From: Ereboglobus sp. PH5-10
GTDB lineage: Bacteria; Verrucomicrobiota; Verrucomicrobiia; Opitutales; Opitutaceae
Reading direction: 5' to 3'
Length of the DNA: 34,207 nucleotides
Assembly (NCBI RefSeq): GCF_029504735.1
Contig: NZ_JAQFIP010000022.1
Coordinates: 1 to 34,207 of the forward strand
The notes under the pieces were generated by a model. The model saw only the letters and a program-made list of their open reading frames with translations. It made no database searches and was not told the DNA's origin. Positions 26,858-34,207 of the stretch are shown one piece after another. The position numbers and the translations under genes were made by a program. Within the stretch, counting starts at the first letter, position 1. Every line of letters begins with the position of its first letter.

Positions 26858-27745
26858 TCACATGAACCACGCCTCGGGCAGTTCCAGCTTCCGGCGTTTT
26901 GCGCCGCGATCCCTCGGATCATACAGGCCGAACACCGCGCGTCCCGAGGACTCCAGCGCGCGCAGATATTTTATTTTTCCGGGCGTGTGCGATGCGTATG
27001 AATAAACGCCGTCGTCCATCGCATCATCAACGCGTTCGCACTCGGCGCGATAACGCAGCTGCTTGTTGATTTCCACATTTGTGGAAACGATTTTGCGCAC
27101 GCGGAACTCACCCACCATGCCGTTTTTTAACATCCACTGCCGCCGCAAGGGCGCGTGGATTGCAACAACCACCACGATCGCGCCGACGAGTGGAAAAATC
27201 AGGACAAACAAGGTGGCCGCCGAACCCATGCTCAATCGGGAATCCTGAATGCGCGCGGTGGATGGATTTCCCCCAATGTATAATACGTCCACCTTGTCGC
27301 CTTTGTTCCATGTCCGCCCGGTTGTGTAGCACACGCCTTGAACGACCTCGCCGCTTTCACTTGGCGTGAACTCAAAGGCATAACGATAAACCGGTGTTTC
27401 ATTTATCGACATATTGCTCTTTTCAGCCTCCGAGACGCGTCCGGTCGTTACCAAGTGGCTTCTGTCAAGCTGCCAGTCCCGGTGCAGGTTGTATGGGAAA
27501 AAGATCCATGTGAAAACTCCGCCCAGAACTAGAAAAAACAGGCCGAATAAAAAAACTCCGGCCGCTTGGGTTTTTATTCCCGCCGCGCGTTTTATCACAG
27601 GCGGGATTTCCCGTCTCGGCACAGGCGCGAGCAGGAACGCCGCCAGCGCCTCCCCGGCCTCGCGCGTCAAGCTCGGCATCGCATGCCCCGGCTGGCTGCC
27701 GGAAGCATCGCGCGCGCGGTCGCCAAAGCTGCCATTTTTATCCAT
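26858..27745 (-). CDS. DUF3592-like membrane protein
   Basis: Two hydrophobic segments, GVFLFGLFFLVLGGVFTWIF and TLFVLIFPLVGAIVVVVAIH, flank an extracytoplasmic domain of about 80 residues. That domain contains the DUF3592 hallmarks TTGRVSEAE, YRYAFEFT and KGDKVDVLYIGGNPSTARI. A second similar beta-rich part follows the second membrane segment. The function of this family is unknown. Starts at 27757, 27745 and 27679 are all possible; 27745 (MDKNGSFG) is chosen. GGAGGA occurs about 13 bases before it. It is divergent from the helicase gene and probably in one transcript with queF. Confidence 0.85.
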   Translation of the reverse strand: MDKNGSFGDRARDASGSQPGHAMPSLTREAGEALAAFLLAPVPRREIPPVIKRAAGIKTQAAGVFLFGLFFLVLGGVFTWIFFPYNLHRDWQLDRSHLVTTGRVSEAEKSNMSINETPVYRYAFEFTPSESGEVVQGVCYTTGRTWNKGDKVDVLYIGGNPSTARIQDSRLSMGSAATLFVLIFPLVGAIVVVVAIHAPLRRQWMLKNGMVGEFRVRKIVSTNVEINKQLRYRAECERVDDAMDDGVYSYASHTPGKIKYLRALESSGRAVFGLYDPRDRGAKRRKLELPEAWFM

Positions 27746-27876
27746 GCCACAAGGCATTCCTCCCCGCCCTCATCGCGTCAACCAACAAAGCGCCGCGCGT
27801 TGCCGCAAATCGCGTCCCACTCAGAAAAACATTTCCCTGTTCGCGCCCATGCCTCAGCGTCTGGGTTTCTCACGCC

Positions 27877-29964
27877 ATGGATTCCCCGTTCGACTCCGAA
27901 GAAACCGACACGCCCTTCAGCCCGCCGCCGCAACCCGCGCAGCCGGTCCGCCTTTCCACGTCCACTTTCTCCGCCATTCCGCAATCCGCCGTTCCCGCCA
28001 TCGACTTTCGCGCCTCGCTCAACGACGAGCAATACGCCGCCGTCACCGCCGAGCCCGGCCCGCTCCTCGTCCTCGCCGGCGCGGGTTCCGGCAAGACGCG
28101 CACGCTCACCTACCGCGTCGCCTACCTGCTCTCCAAGGGCGTGCGCCCGGGCGAGATTCTCCTGCTCACCTTCACCAACAAGGCCGCCAAGGAAATGCTC
28201 CACCGCGTCAACGACCTCACCGGTGTCGAGCCCAGCCGCTTTTGGGGCGGCACATTTCACTCCATCGGCCACCGCGCCTTGCGCATGTTTGGCGAGGATA
28301 TCGGCCTGCCGAAAAACTTCACCATCCTCGATGCCGACGAAGCCGAGTCGCTTCTCAAACAAACCGTCGATGCCGAGAGCAAGGGCTTCTTCAAGGACAA
28401 GACCAACCCGAAGCCCGGTCCGCTCTTCAACGTCATTTCCCTCTCGCGCAACACCCAGCTTCCGATTGGCGACACGATCGAAAAATACTTTCCCCAATAC
28501 AAGGACATCGCCTACCTCATCCCGCCCTTTGCCGCCGCCTATGAAAAAAAGAAGCGCGAGCAAAACGTCTGCGACTACGACGATCTCCTCGAATACTGGC
28601 TGCGGCTCCTTCAAAAATCACCCTCTGTCACCCAGTATTTTTCCGAGCGATTCCGGCACATTCTTGTCGACGAATATCAGGACACCAACACCGTGCAGGC
28701 GCAGATCGTTGACTGCATCGCCACGCATCATCGCGTGATGGCCGTGGGCGACGACGCGCAGTGCATCTACTCATGGCGCGGCGCGGATTTCGAAAACATC
28801 GCGACATTTATGGACCGGCATCCCGGCACCGCCATCCACCGCATCGAAACCAATTACCGCTCCACGCCCGAAATACTCAATTTTGCCAATCGAATACTCG
28901 ACGCCCAGCCCCACCGTCGGGCCGAGCTTGCAAAGGAGCTTCGCGCCGCCCGGGGGCACGGCATGCGCCCCCAAGTCGTCCAGACAATGGACGACCGTGA
29001 ACAAGCCGACTTTGTCATTCGTCGCATTCGCTGCCTTGTTGACGAGGATGGCGTCTCCCCCTCGGAAATCGCCGTGCTCTACCGCTCGCACTTCGTGGCG
29101 ATGGAAATGCAGCTCGCCCTTTCCCGCGCCGGCATGCCCTACCACATCACCAGCGGCGTGAAGTTTTTCGAGCGCCAGCACATCAAGGACATCGTCGCCT
29201 TCGTCCGCTTCGTCTACAACCCCGCTGACGAACTTGCATGGCAGCGCATCGCCTGCCTCCTTCCGAAAGTCGGCGAAAAAAGCGCGCAAAAAATCCACGC
29301 TGTCGCGCGCGAACACGCCGCGCTCATGCGGCAGGACTTAATCGCCGTCCTCGAAACCGACGACGTGAAAACCAAGGTGCCCAAGGGCGCGCTCGACGAC
29401 TGGCCGAGCTTCTGCGCCTCGCTCTCCGAAGTTGCCGAAACCATGCGCGCCGCGCCGCCCGCCAAGGCGTTCGACATGGCGGTCAACGGCTGGTATGGCG
29501 ATTATCTCCGCGGCGCCTTTGCCGATTACATTGACCGCCTTGAGGAGTTGAAGGCGCTGGTCGGTTTCGCCTCGCGCTATGAAACGATGCAGGACCTCCT
29601 CGCGCAAATCGTGCTCCTCAACGGCGAGACAAGCGACCGCCAGGTCGATCCCGACGCCGAGGCGATCAAGCTCACCACCGTGCACCAGGCGAAAGGCTTG
29701 GAATACGATGTCGTGTTTGTGATTGGCGTTGCCGACGGTTATTTCCCCGGACGCCGTGCGATTGAGGACGGCGATGTCGAGGAAGAGCGCCGCCTCTTCT
29801 ACGTCGCCTCCACGCGCGCGAAAAACGAATTGTATTTATGTTATCCGAAAGTCGCGACCCGCGCCGGCCCCGGCGGCATGCTCCTCGAACCCAGCCGCTT
29901 CCTAAAAGAAATCGACACCGGCCTCTACGACATCCTCAAGCCGCCCCGGCGGAGTTATTGGTAG
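27877..29964 (+). CDS. UvrD/PcrA/Rep-type superfamily 1 DNA helicase
   Basis: This 695-residue ATP-dependent 3'-5' DNA helicase has all SF1A motifs: Q motif LNDEQYAAV, Walker A AGAGSGKT (67-74), Ia LTFTNKAAKEM, GTFHSIG, Walker B VDEYQD (264-269), GDDAQCIYSWRG (291-302), NYRSTPEIL, LTTVHQAKGLEYDVVFV and EEERRLFYVASTRAK. The first 45 residues are Pro/Ser-rich and disordered. The C-terminus is short, without the long UvrD tail. It acts in repair or in removing replication blocks. UvrD, PcrA and Rep cannot be separated by eye, so no symbol is given. The ATG has no ribosome site. The gene is divergent from the DUF3592-like gene. Confidence 0.95.
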   Translation: MDSPFDSEETDTPFSPPPQPAQPVRLSTSTFSAIPQSAVPAIDFRASLNDEQYAAVTAEPGPLLVLAGAGSGKTRTLTYRVAYLLSKGVRPGEILLLTFTNKAAKEMLHRVNDLTGVEPSRFWGGTFHSIGHRALRMFGEDIGLPKNFTILDADEAESLLKQTVDAESKGFFKDKTNPKPGPLFNVISLSRNTQLPIGDTIEKYFPQYKDIAYLIPPFAAAYEKKKREQNVCDYDDLLEYWLRLLQKSPSVTQYFSERFRHILVDEYQDTNTVQAQIVDCIATHHRVMAVGDDAQCIYSWRGADFENIATFMDRHPGTAIHRIETNYRSTPEILNFANRILDAQPHRRAELAKELRAARGHGMRPQVVQTMDDREQADFVIRRIRCLVDEDGVSPSEIAVLYRSHFVAMEMQLALSRAGMPYHITSGVKFFERQHIKDIVAFVRFVYNPADELAWQRIACLLPKVGEKSAQKIHAVAREHAALMRQDLIAVLETDDVKTKVPKGALDDWPSFCASLSEVAETMRAAPPAKAFDMAVNGWYGDYLRGAFADYIDRLEELKALVGFASRYETMQDLLAQIVLLNGETSDRQVDPDAEAIKLTTVHQAKGLEYDVVFVIGVADGYFPGRRAIEDGDVEEERRLFYVASTRAKNELYLCYPKVATRAGPGGMLLEPSRFLKEIDTGLYDILKPPRRSYW

Positions 29965-30100
29965 GCGGAGGAATGAGTTGAAGGGCTGGGGAAAGTGCGT
30001 GAAATGGTGGAGGAAAATGAGAAGTTGAGACAAACAGTTCACCCCAAAGGCATACAAAAAGGGATCACATCTTATTTTTTGCAGGGGCAAAAAAACACGC

Positions 30101-30185
30101 TTGCGCCCGGGAGCGCGGCAAGACGGCGCGCTGCGCCGCACAAACCTCCAAACCTGCGGGCAAGATGCCCGCGCTCCTGGCGCAA
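30101..30185. repeat. REP-like palindromic element
   Basis: Terminal inverted repeats TTGCGCCCGGGAGCGCGG (30101-30118) and the complement of TTGCGCCAGGAGCGCGG (30169-30185) match except for one mismatch and one extra base. Inside are smaller hairpins, GGCGC/GCGCC (30125-30137) and CGGGC/GCCCG. It lies between two convergent genes and could act as a two-way terminator. Its form is that of a dispersed repeat, but only one copy is in this window. Confidence 0.7.
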
Positions 30186-30255
30186 AGCCGTATTCGAATG
30201 GCTCGAAAAAAGCACCCCAAGCTTTCACTGTGGCAAAAGTAGATTTTTCACTCAT

Positions 30256-30861
30256 TCACCGCCACCAGCGTTGGTTTTCGTTTTCTTTGCGGCGTTGGGT
30301 GGCGTCCTCGGATTCGGTGAAGAGGATCGGGGCGTCGGGGCGGGAGTCGTTGCGGATTACGGGGCGCGTGGGGCGGTCGATCATTCGGTAATAATAGGTG
30401 CCATCATCGTCGTTGCCTCCGATGCGGAAGACTTCGACCGCGACTGAGTATTTGTTGTCGGCCGGGTTCCAGAAAACGACCTGCGTGGTGTTGTATTCCC
30501 ACATGGCGTTGACCGACCATTGACGGAAAATCGCGTCCATTACCAGAAGGCTCATGTATCGGGCGTTTTCGGGCGGGGCAGGGGTGTCGGATGGTTTTGG
30601 AGCGTCGCTGCCGGAGGCGGTGGCGGCTGGTGCGGGAGACTGCTGGTCGGTTGCGGCGGTGTCGGTTGGTTGCGCGGTGCCGGAGCTCTGTGTTCCTGAA
30701 GGGGCGGATGGTTGCTCTTTTTCGGGACGATTCAGGTAATCGCTGACTGTGTAGAAGGTGAGCGCGCCGAGAATAAAACCGACCATGATCCACGAGGGAA
30801 TTTTCGAGGCCTTTTCTCGCGGCGAGCGCAGGTCTTCTTCGGTGTTGTTGTCGGCGGACAT
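30256..30861 (-). CDS. Hypothetical membrane-anchored protein
   Basis: Not recognised. From ATG 30861 it has 201 residues. A charged N-terminus is followed by a single membrane segment, IPSWIMVGFILGALTFYTV. A Pro/Ala/Thr/Ser-rich linker of about 60 residues comes next. A C-terminal domain (about 105-185) contains MDAIFRQWSVNAMWEYNT and a YYYRMIDRPTRPVI segment. The layout suggests a single-pass protein with a periplasmic domain. The frame extends upstream to 30990, but that part runs through heptamer repeats and is unlikely to be coding. It follows acpS by about 150 bases on the same strand. Confidence 0.75.
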   Translation of the reverse strand: MSADNNTEEDLRSPREKASKIPSWIMVGFILGALTFYTVSDYLNRPEKEQPSAPSGTQSSGTAQPTDTAATDQQSPAPAATASGSDAPKPSDTPAPPENARYMSLLVMDAIFRQWSVNAMWEYNTTQVVFWNPADNKYSVAVEVFRIGGNDDDGTYYYRMIDRPTRPVIRNDSRPDAPILFTESEDATQRRKENENQRWWR

Positions 30862-30866
30862 ATAAA

Positions 30867-30894
30867 AGGAGTCAGGAGTCAGGATACAGGAGTC
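30867..30894. repeat. Heptamer tandem repeat upstream of the membrane-anchored protein gene
   Basis: Four consecutive 7-base units: AGGAGTC, AGGAGTC, AGGATAC, AGGAGTC. A degenerate fifth unit (AGAAGAT) follows. They sit just upstream of the ATG at 30861. Heptameric intergenic repeats of this type are found in several bacterial groups. Confidence 0.8.
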
Positions 30895-30992
30895 AGAAGA
30901 TGATGAATGAGGAAAAGTAGTGGGTGAGTGAAGAGCGGGGATTGTTGGTTTGCTATGTTTACTTCTGGCACTCTGGCTTCTGCCTCTCATTT

Positions 30993-31013
30993 TTCATTCT
31001 GCATTATTCATTA
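30993..31013. repeat. Second heptamer repeat at the acpS 3' end
   Basis: Three related 7-base units, TTCATTC, TGCATTA and TTCATTA, run into the acpS stop codon. It is a different sequence from the repeat at 30867 but has the same period. Confidence 0.55.
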
Positions 31014-31478
31014 GCGCGAAGCGCTCACCAAAACGGCGACGGCCATGGCGACGGTGTTGGTGTGCGAGAGGGTGATGAGGACATGCGTCGCGCCGACGCG
31101 GGCAAGGAGGTCGCGGGCTTTTTCGTCGAGCTGCACGAGCGGTTCCTGGCGCGTGCCGTGATAGACGGAGACGGAGTGCCAGCCGATTTCGGCACCGATG
31201 CCGGTGGTGAAGGCCTTGGCGACGGCTTCCTTGGCGGCGAAGCGCGCGGCGAGGTGCTGGTGCGGATCGCCCATGCCCATGCAGTAGGCGATTTCGCCCG
31301 GCGTGTAAACGCGTTCGAGAAAACGGTCGCCCTGTCGCTCGTGCACGGCGCGGATGCGCTCGATGTCGATCACGTCGGCGCCGAGTCCCACGAGCACTCC
31401 GCCTTGCGGCATGTCGGGGAAGGGGATGTGCGGGCCGGGTTGCGGGCGTTCGCGAAGGGCGTTGAGGTCAGTGTCCAT
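31011..31478 (-). CDS. acpS: Holo-[acyl-carrier-protein] synthase
   Basis: It transfers 4'-phosphopantetheine from CoA to the serine of apo-ACP, activating fatty-acid synthesis. The metal-binding Asp is in VGLGADVIDIERI, and the second motif ARFAAKEAVAKAF holds the conserved Glu and Lys. ERVYTPGEIAYC lies between them. From ATG 31478 it has 155 residues, about 25 more than usual at the N-terminus. Start 31412 (MPQGGVLVG) would give a typical 133 residues. Neither start has a ribosome site. It lies 138 bases downstream of pdxJ on the same strand, a pairing common in bacteria. Confidence 0.95.
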   Translation of the reverse strand: MDTDLNALRERPQPGPHIPFPDMPQGGVLVGLGADVIDIERIRAVHERQGDRFLERVYTPGEIAYCMGMGDPHQHLAARFAAKEAVAKAFTTGIGAEIGWHSVSVYHGTRQEPLVQLDEKARDLLARVGATHVLITLSHTNTVAMAVAVLVSASR

Positions 31479-31616
31479 GGAAATTTTTTTAAGCCAATGG
31501 CCGCAAAGAGGCACTCTACGAGTCTGCGAGTGGCCTGACAAAAGCGCAAAAAAATGTCAGCGAAACAGGAGGCTTTTCTTTGCGCATTTTTGATGCCTTT
31601 TTGTGGCTATTATTTC

Positions 31617-32363
31617 TCAGCGGTTCATTCGGGTTTTCATTTCGCGGACGGCCTCGTCGATTCCGGTGACGAGCGCGCGGCTGATGATGCTGTGGCCGAT
31701 GTTGAGCTCGTGCAGGTGCGGGAGGTCGCGGATTTGTTCGATGTTGACGTAGTTGATGCCGTGGCCGGCGTTGACGCGGATGCCACAGTTGTGCGCAAGC
31801 GCGGCGCCGGTGGCGAGGCGCTTGTATTCGGTGTCGCGGGCGGTGTCGTCAAAATAGGCGTTGGCGTAGGCGCCCGTGTGCAGTTCGACAAAGGGCGCGC
31901 CGAGTTTGGCGGCGAGTTCGATTTGCGCGGTGTCGGGATCGATAAAGAGGCTCGTCTTGATGCCGGCGGCGGTCATCGCGTCGATGGTGGCTTTTACGCG
32001 GTCGCGGTTGCCGGCGACATCGAGGCCGCCCTCGGTGGTGACTTCCTCGCGGTTTTCGGGAACGAGGCAGACGTATTCGGGTTTTAGTTTGAGCGCGAAC
32101 TCGGTCATGGCGGGCGTGCAGGCCATTTCGAGGTTGAGGCGCGTGGCGATGGTTTCGCGGAGCCGCCACACGTCGCGTTCCTGAATGTGGCGGCGATCTT
32201 CGCGGAGGTGGACGGTGATGCCGTCGGCGCCGGCGCGCTCCGCGAGAACGGCGAGCGTGACAGGATCGGGCTCGACGTTTCGGCCGACGGTGGACGCGGC
32301 TTGTTTGTAACGGGCCTGGCGGAGCGTGGCGCAATGGTCGATGTTGACACCAAGGAGAATCAT
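31617..32363 (-). CDS. pdxJ: Pyridoxine 5'-phosphate synthase
   Basis: It condenses 1-deoxy-D-xylulose 5-phosphate with 3-amino-1-hydroxyacetone phosphate to form pyridoxine 5'-phosphate in the DXP-dependent vitamin B6 pathway. The 248-residue length is normal. The N-terminal [15 protein letters not shown] is the family signature. [50 protein letters not shown] and ELNIGHSI are further conserved blocks of this TIM barrel, including catalytic His and Glu residues. The gene starts at ATG 32363 without a ribosome site and is divergent from the VC0807-like gene. It leads a probable transcript with acpS. Confidence 0.97.
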   Translation of the reverse strand: MILLGVNIDHCATLRQARYKQAASTVGRNVEPDPVTLAVLAERAGADGITVHLREDRRHIQERDVWRLRETIATRLNLEMACTPAMTEFALKLKPEYVCLVPENREEVTTEGGLDVAGNRDRVKATIDAMTAAGIKTSLFIDPDTAQIELAAKLGAPFVELHTGAYANAYFDDTARDTEYKRLATGAALAHNCGIRVNAGHGINYVNIEQIRDLPHLHELNIGHSIISRALVTGIDEAVREMKTRMNR

Positions 32364-32490
32364 GCGGGCGAGCGTGGCAGCATTGGGGCTGGCAGGAAAA
32401 CACTAAAGTGCGTTTGTCCGATGGCGCGCCGTCGTCTTGCTTCCATTTTTTCCTTTCTGAACGGCGGCGTTTGCATAAGCAAGTGGGCGC

Positions 32491-33270
32491 ATGTCCACAC
32501 CAGATGAGAGCCAGCCCGTCGTTCCCGCAGCCGCATCGCCCGCGTCCGGGGCGTCCGCCAAACCCGCGCCGAAAAAGGAAAACATGCTGCTCAACCTCAT
32601 CTGCAACATCGCGCTTCCGACGCTGATATTGATGAAGTTCAGCTCGGACAAATGGCTCGGCCCTCTGTGGGGGCTGCTCGTGGCGCTGGCGTTTCCGGTT
32701 TGCTACGGCGCGTGGGACATGGCGACGCGCAAGCATGCCAACATGATTTCGATCGTGGGGTTTTGCGGCGTGCTGCTCGGCGGCGGACTCGGGTTGCTGA
32801 AGGTGAGCGGCTTCTGGTTTGCCGTGAAGGAGGCGCTCGTGCCGTCGATCATCGGCATCGCGGTGCTCGTCTCGGCGCGCTTGAAAAAGCCGCTTGTGCG
32901 CGCGCTCATCTACAACGACCAGATCATCGACACGGCGCGCGTGAAGGCGGCGCTTGAGGAGCGCGGCACGCACGGCGCCTTCGAAAAATTGCTCGCGGGC
33001 GCGAACAAGTGGCTCGCGCTGACGTTTTTCGTGAGCGCGGTGCTGAATTTTTTTCTCGCCCGCCGACTGATCACGGCGACACCGCGCACGGAGGAATTTA
33101 ACTCGCAACTCGGCCAGATGCAGCTCTGGAGCTGGCCTGTGATCGTGCTCCCGAGCATGGTCATGCTGATGGTGATTTTGTGGAAACTGCTCGGCGGCCT
33201 GCAACGACTCACCGGCCTGGAGCAGGACGCGATTTTCCGCGGCGGGGAGAAGGACGGGCAGGGAAAATAA
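32491..33270 (+). CDS. VC0807-like multi-pass membrane protein
   Basis: This 259-residue protein has a Pro/Ala-rich cytoplasmic-looking N-terminus (1-30) and about six membrane segments. Among them are LICNIALPTLILMKF, GLLVALAFPVCYGAW, ISIVGFCGVLLGGGLGLL and VPSIIGIAVLVSARL. The pattern around PTLILMKF, PVCYGAWD and LTFFVSAVLNFFLARR resembles the VC0807 family, whose function is unknown. No transporter signature is evident. It converges with the TRIC-like gene, with a shared hairpin between them. Confidence 0.8.
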   Translation: MSTPDESQPVVPAAASPASGASAKPAPKKENMLLNLICNIALPTLILMKFSSDKWLGPLWGLLVALAFPVCYGAWDMATRKHANMISIVGFCGVLLGGGLGLLKVSGFWFAVKEALVPSIIGIAVLVSARLKKPLVRALIYNDQIIDTARVKAALEERGTHGAFEKLLAGANKWLALTFFVSAVLNFFLARRLITATPRTEEFNSQLGQMQLWSWPVIVLPSMVMLMVILWKLLGGLQRLTGLEQDAIFRGGEKDGQGK

Positions 33271-33299
33271 TTTCGACCGGGGAGAACGCCGGCAATCAC

Positions 33300-33327
33300 G
33301 AGGGCGCCTAATCGCGCTCGCGCCCTC
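33300..33327. terminator. Convergent GC-rich hairpin between VC0807-like and TRIC-like genes
   Basis: A perfect 8-bp stem, GAGGGCGC/GCGCCCTC, with a 12-base loop overlaps the TRIC-like stop codon. It has no T tract, so it may work as a weak two-way terminator or as mRNA 3'-end protection. Confidence 0.5.
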
Positions 33328-34009
33328 ACTCTCCGCCGCGAAACAAGCCTGCCATCTTGCGCAGGCGCGCGCGGTTTGTGCCGCTGCGGTGCGCGCGGAT
33401 TTTTGGCAGCGACCAGTTGAAACGCACCGCGATCACGCGCAGCGCCACGATGAACACGATGCACGCCACCGCCTGCCAGTGCCACGTGAGCCGGTCGGAC
33501 GCCAGCGCGCGCAGAAGGAAATAAAACGCGCCGCCCGCGATCGACACCGACGCGTAGAGTTCCTTTTGAAACAGCATCGGTCGCTCGCCCGAAAGCACGT
33601 CGCGGATCACGCCGCCGCCCGCGCCCGTGATCGTGCCGAGCAGCACGCACACGAGCGGCGAAAGCCCGTGGTCGATTCCCTTTTGCATGCCCACGAGCGT
33701 GAACACGCCCAGCCCCGCGCCGTCGAAAACGATGTTCCACCAGCCGAGCTTGTGGATGTATCCAAGAAACAATGACGACACGATGATCGCCGCCAGCACC
33801 GTGATGATCGTCGCGTGGTCGGACATCCACGAAACCGGCCCGACGCCCAGCATCATGTCGCGCAGCGTGCCGCCTCCGATCGCTGTCGCGAAGCCGAGCA
33901 CCGCGATGCCGAACAAGTCATAGTCCTTGCTGATGGCGACCGACACGCCCGACACCGCAAACATGAACGTGCCAATGATATTGAGAACGACAAAAAACAG
34001 ATGGTCCAT
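33326..34009 (-). CDS. Trimeric intracellular cation channel (TRIC/UPF0126) family protein
   Basis: This 227-residue membrane protein has about seven hydrophobic segments. The family repeat appears twice: AIGGGTLRDMMLG in the first half and GAGGGVIRDVLSGERP in the second. It also has FDGAGLGVFTLVG and an N-terminal IGTFMFAVSGV. Bacterial TRIC homologues form trimeric cation channels; the UPF0126 members (YicG, YadS) have been linked to small-molecule or ion transport. The C-terminal tail is basic. The start ATG 34009 lacks a ribosome site. Confidence 0.92.
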   Translation of the reverse strand: MDHLFFVVLNIIGTFMFAVSGVSVAISKDYDLFGIAVLGFATAIGGGTLRDMMLGVGPVSWMSDHATIITVLAAIIVSSLFLGYIHKLGWWNIVFDGAGLGVFTLVGMQKGIDHGLSPLVCVLLGTITGAGGGVIRDVLSGERPMLFQKELYASVSIAGGAFYFLLRALASDRLTWHWQAVACIVFIVALRVIAVRFNWSLPKIRAHRSGTNRARLRKMAGLFRGGE

Positions 34010-34207
34010 TTGCGAGAAAATCGGCGACGCTGTCCGATGGACCGCGTCTGTGCAAGCGCGCTTGAATCCAATATTTCAAACTACCCCAACAATGGACGGT
34101 TGTCAGAAAAAGCCGGGAGGTCCAGACAGAAGTTGACCCATCGGGGCATCGAGAAGGAGTGGGGATAGAAGCAGGACGCGAGGGTCGATTTGAGGGGACT
34201 TTTCGCG

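Noticed and set aside
26775-26870. Upstream extension of queF
   Set aside because: The first 32 residues do not resemble QueF; type I enzymes of this length begin near ATG 26774.
27414-28738. Long plus-strand open frames overlapping the DUF3592-like and helicase genes
   Set aside because: Arg/Pro/Ser-rich translations in alternative frames of certain genes; no domain or start signal.
31849-33204. 451-codon minus-strand open frame across pdxJ and the VC0807-like gene
   Set aside because: Its composition (Arg/His/Pro-rich) is that of a frame shadow, and it overlaps two recognised genes.
1-34207. CRISPR arrays, tRNA or rRNA genes, insertion sequences
   Set aside because: Scanned by eye for regular spaced repeats, TpsiC-like GGTTCGAATCC motifs and transposase signatures; none was found. 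A tRNAscan or ISfinder search was not possible.

Overview
The window looks like a piece of a Verrucomicrobiota chromosome, most likely class Opitutae. This is an inference. It rests on the giant beta-helix/Ig surface protein ending in a Gly-rich, hydrophobic, Arg-Arg sorting tail, the GC-rich housekeeping genes, and the rarity of Shine-Dalgarno sequences in front of those genes. No rRNA, tRNA, CRISPR array, transposase or integrase is visible.

Layout. (1) Positions 2-9994 hold the 3' part of a giant mosaic surface protein that enters from the left edge. It carries two pectin-lyase-like beta-helices, CARDB, IPT/TIG, a carboxypeptidase-regulatory-like domain, a 12-cysteine cluster, Ig-like domains and a pectate-lyase-like helix. 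(2) About 10.0-22.9 kb is an accessory, defence-island-like region. It contains a palindrome-rich non-coding stretch, a primase-associated ATPase of mobile-element type, a Fic protein with an AbiEi-like winged-helix N-terminus, a 1992-residue nuclease-STAND protein built like an Avs (antiviral STAND) sensor, and a two-gene cassette of an unknown basic protein and an excisionase-like HTH protein. (3) From 23.3 kb the core genome resumes with class I fumarase (fumA). Its last 41 coding bases are duplicated exactly 1.4 kb downstream, on the far side of an AT-richer GIY-YIG nuclease gene and a zinc-ribbon gene. This resembles an element that integrated in the 3' end of a gene and supplied a replacement end. 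(4) 26.4-34.2 kb holds ordinary core genes: queF, a DUF3592-like membrane protein, a UvrD/PcrA-type helicase, a small membrane-anchored protein, acpS, pdxJ, a VC0807-like membrane protein and a TRIC/UPF0126 channel protein. REP-like and heptamer repeats lie between some of them.

How the genes fit together. pdxJ and acpS run in the same order on one strand, as in many bacteria. DUF3592 and queF are also co-directional and close. The Fic gene and the Avs-like gene are neighbours on the minus strand and plausibly form an abortive-infection locus. The primase-like ATPase and the excisionase-like gene suggest the island arrived on an integrative element whose recombinase is lost or lies elsewhere. 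Strongest leads: the Avs-like protein, the fumA 3'-end duplication around the GIY-YIG module, and the structured non-coding region at 10.2-10.6 kb.
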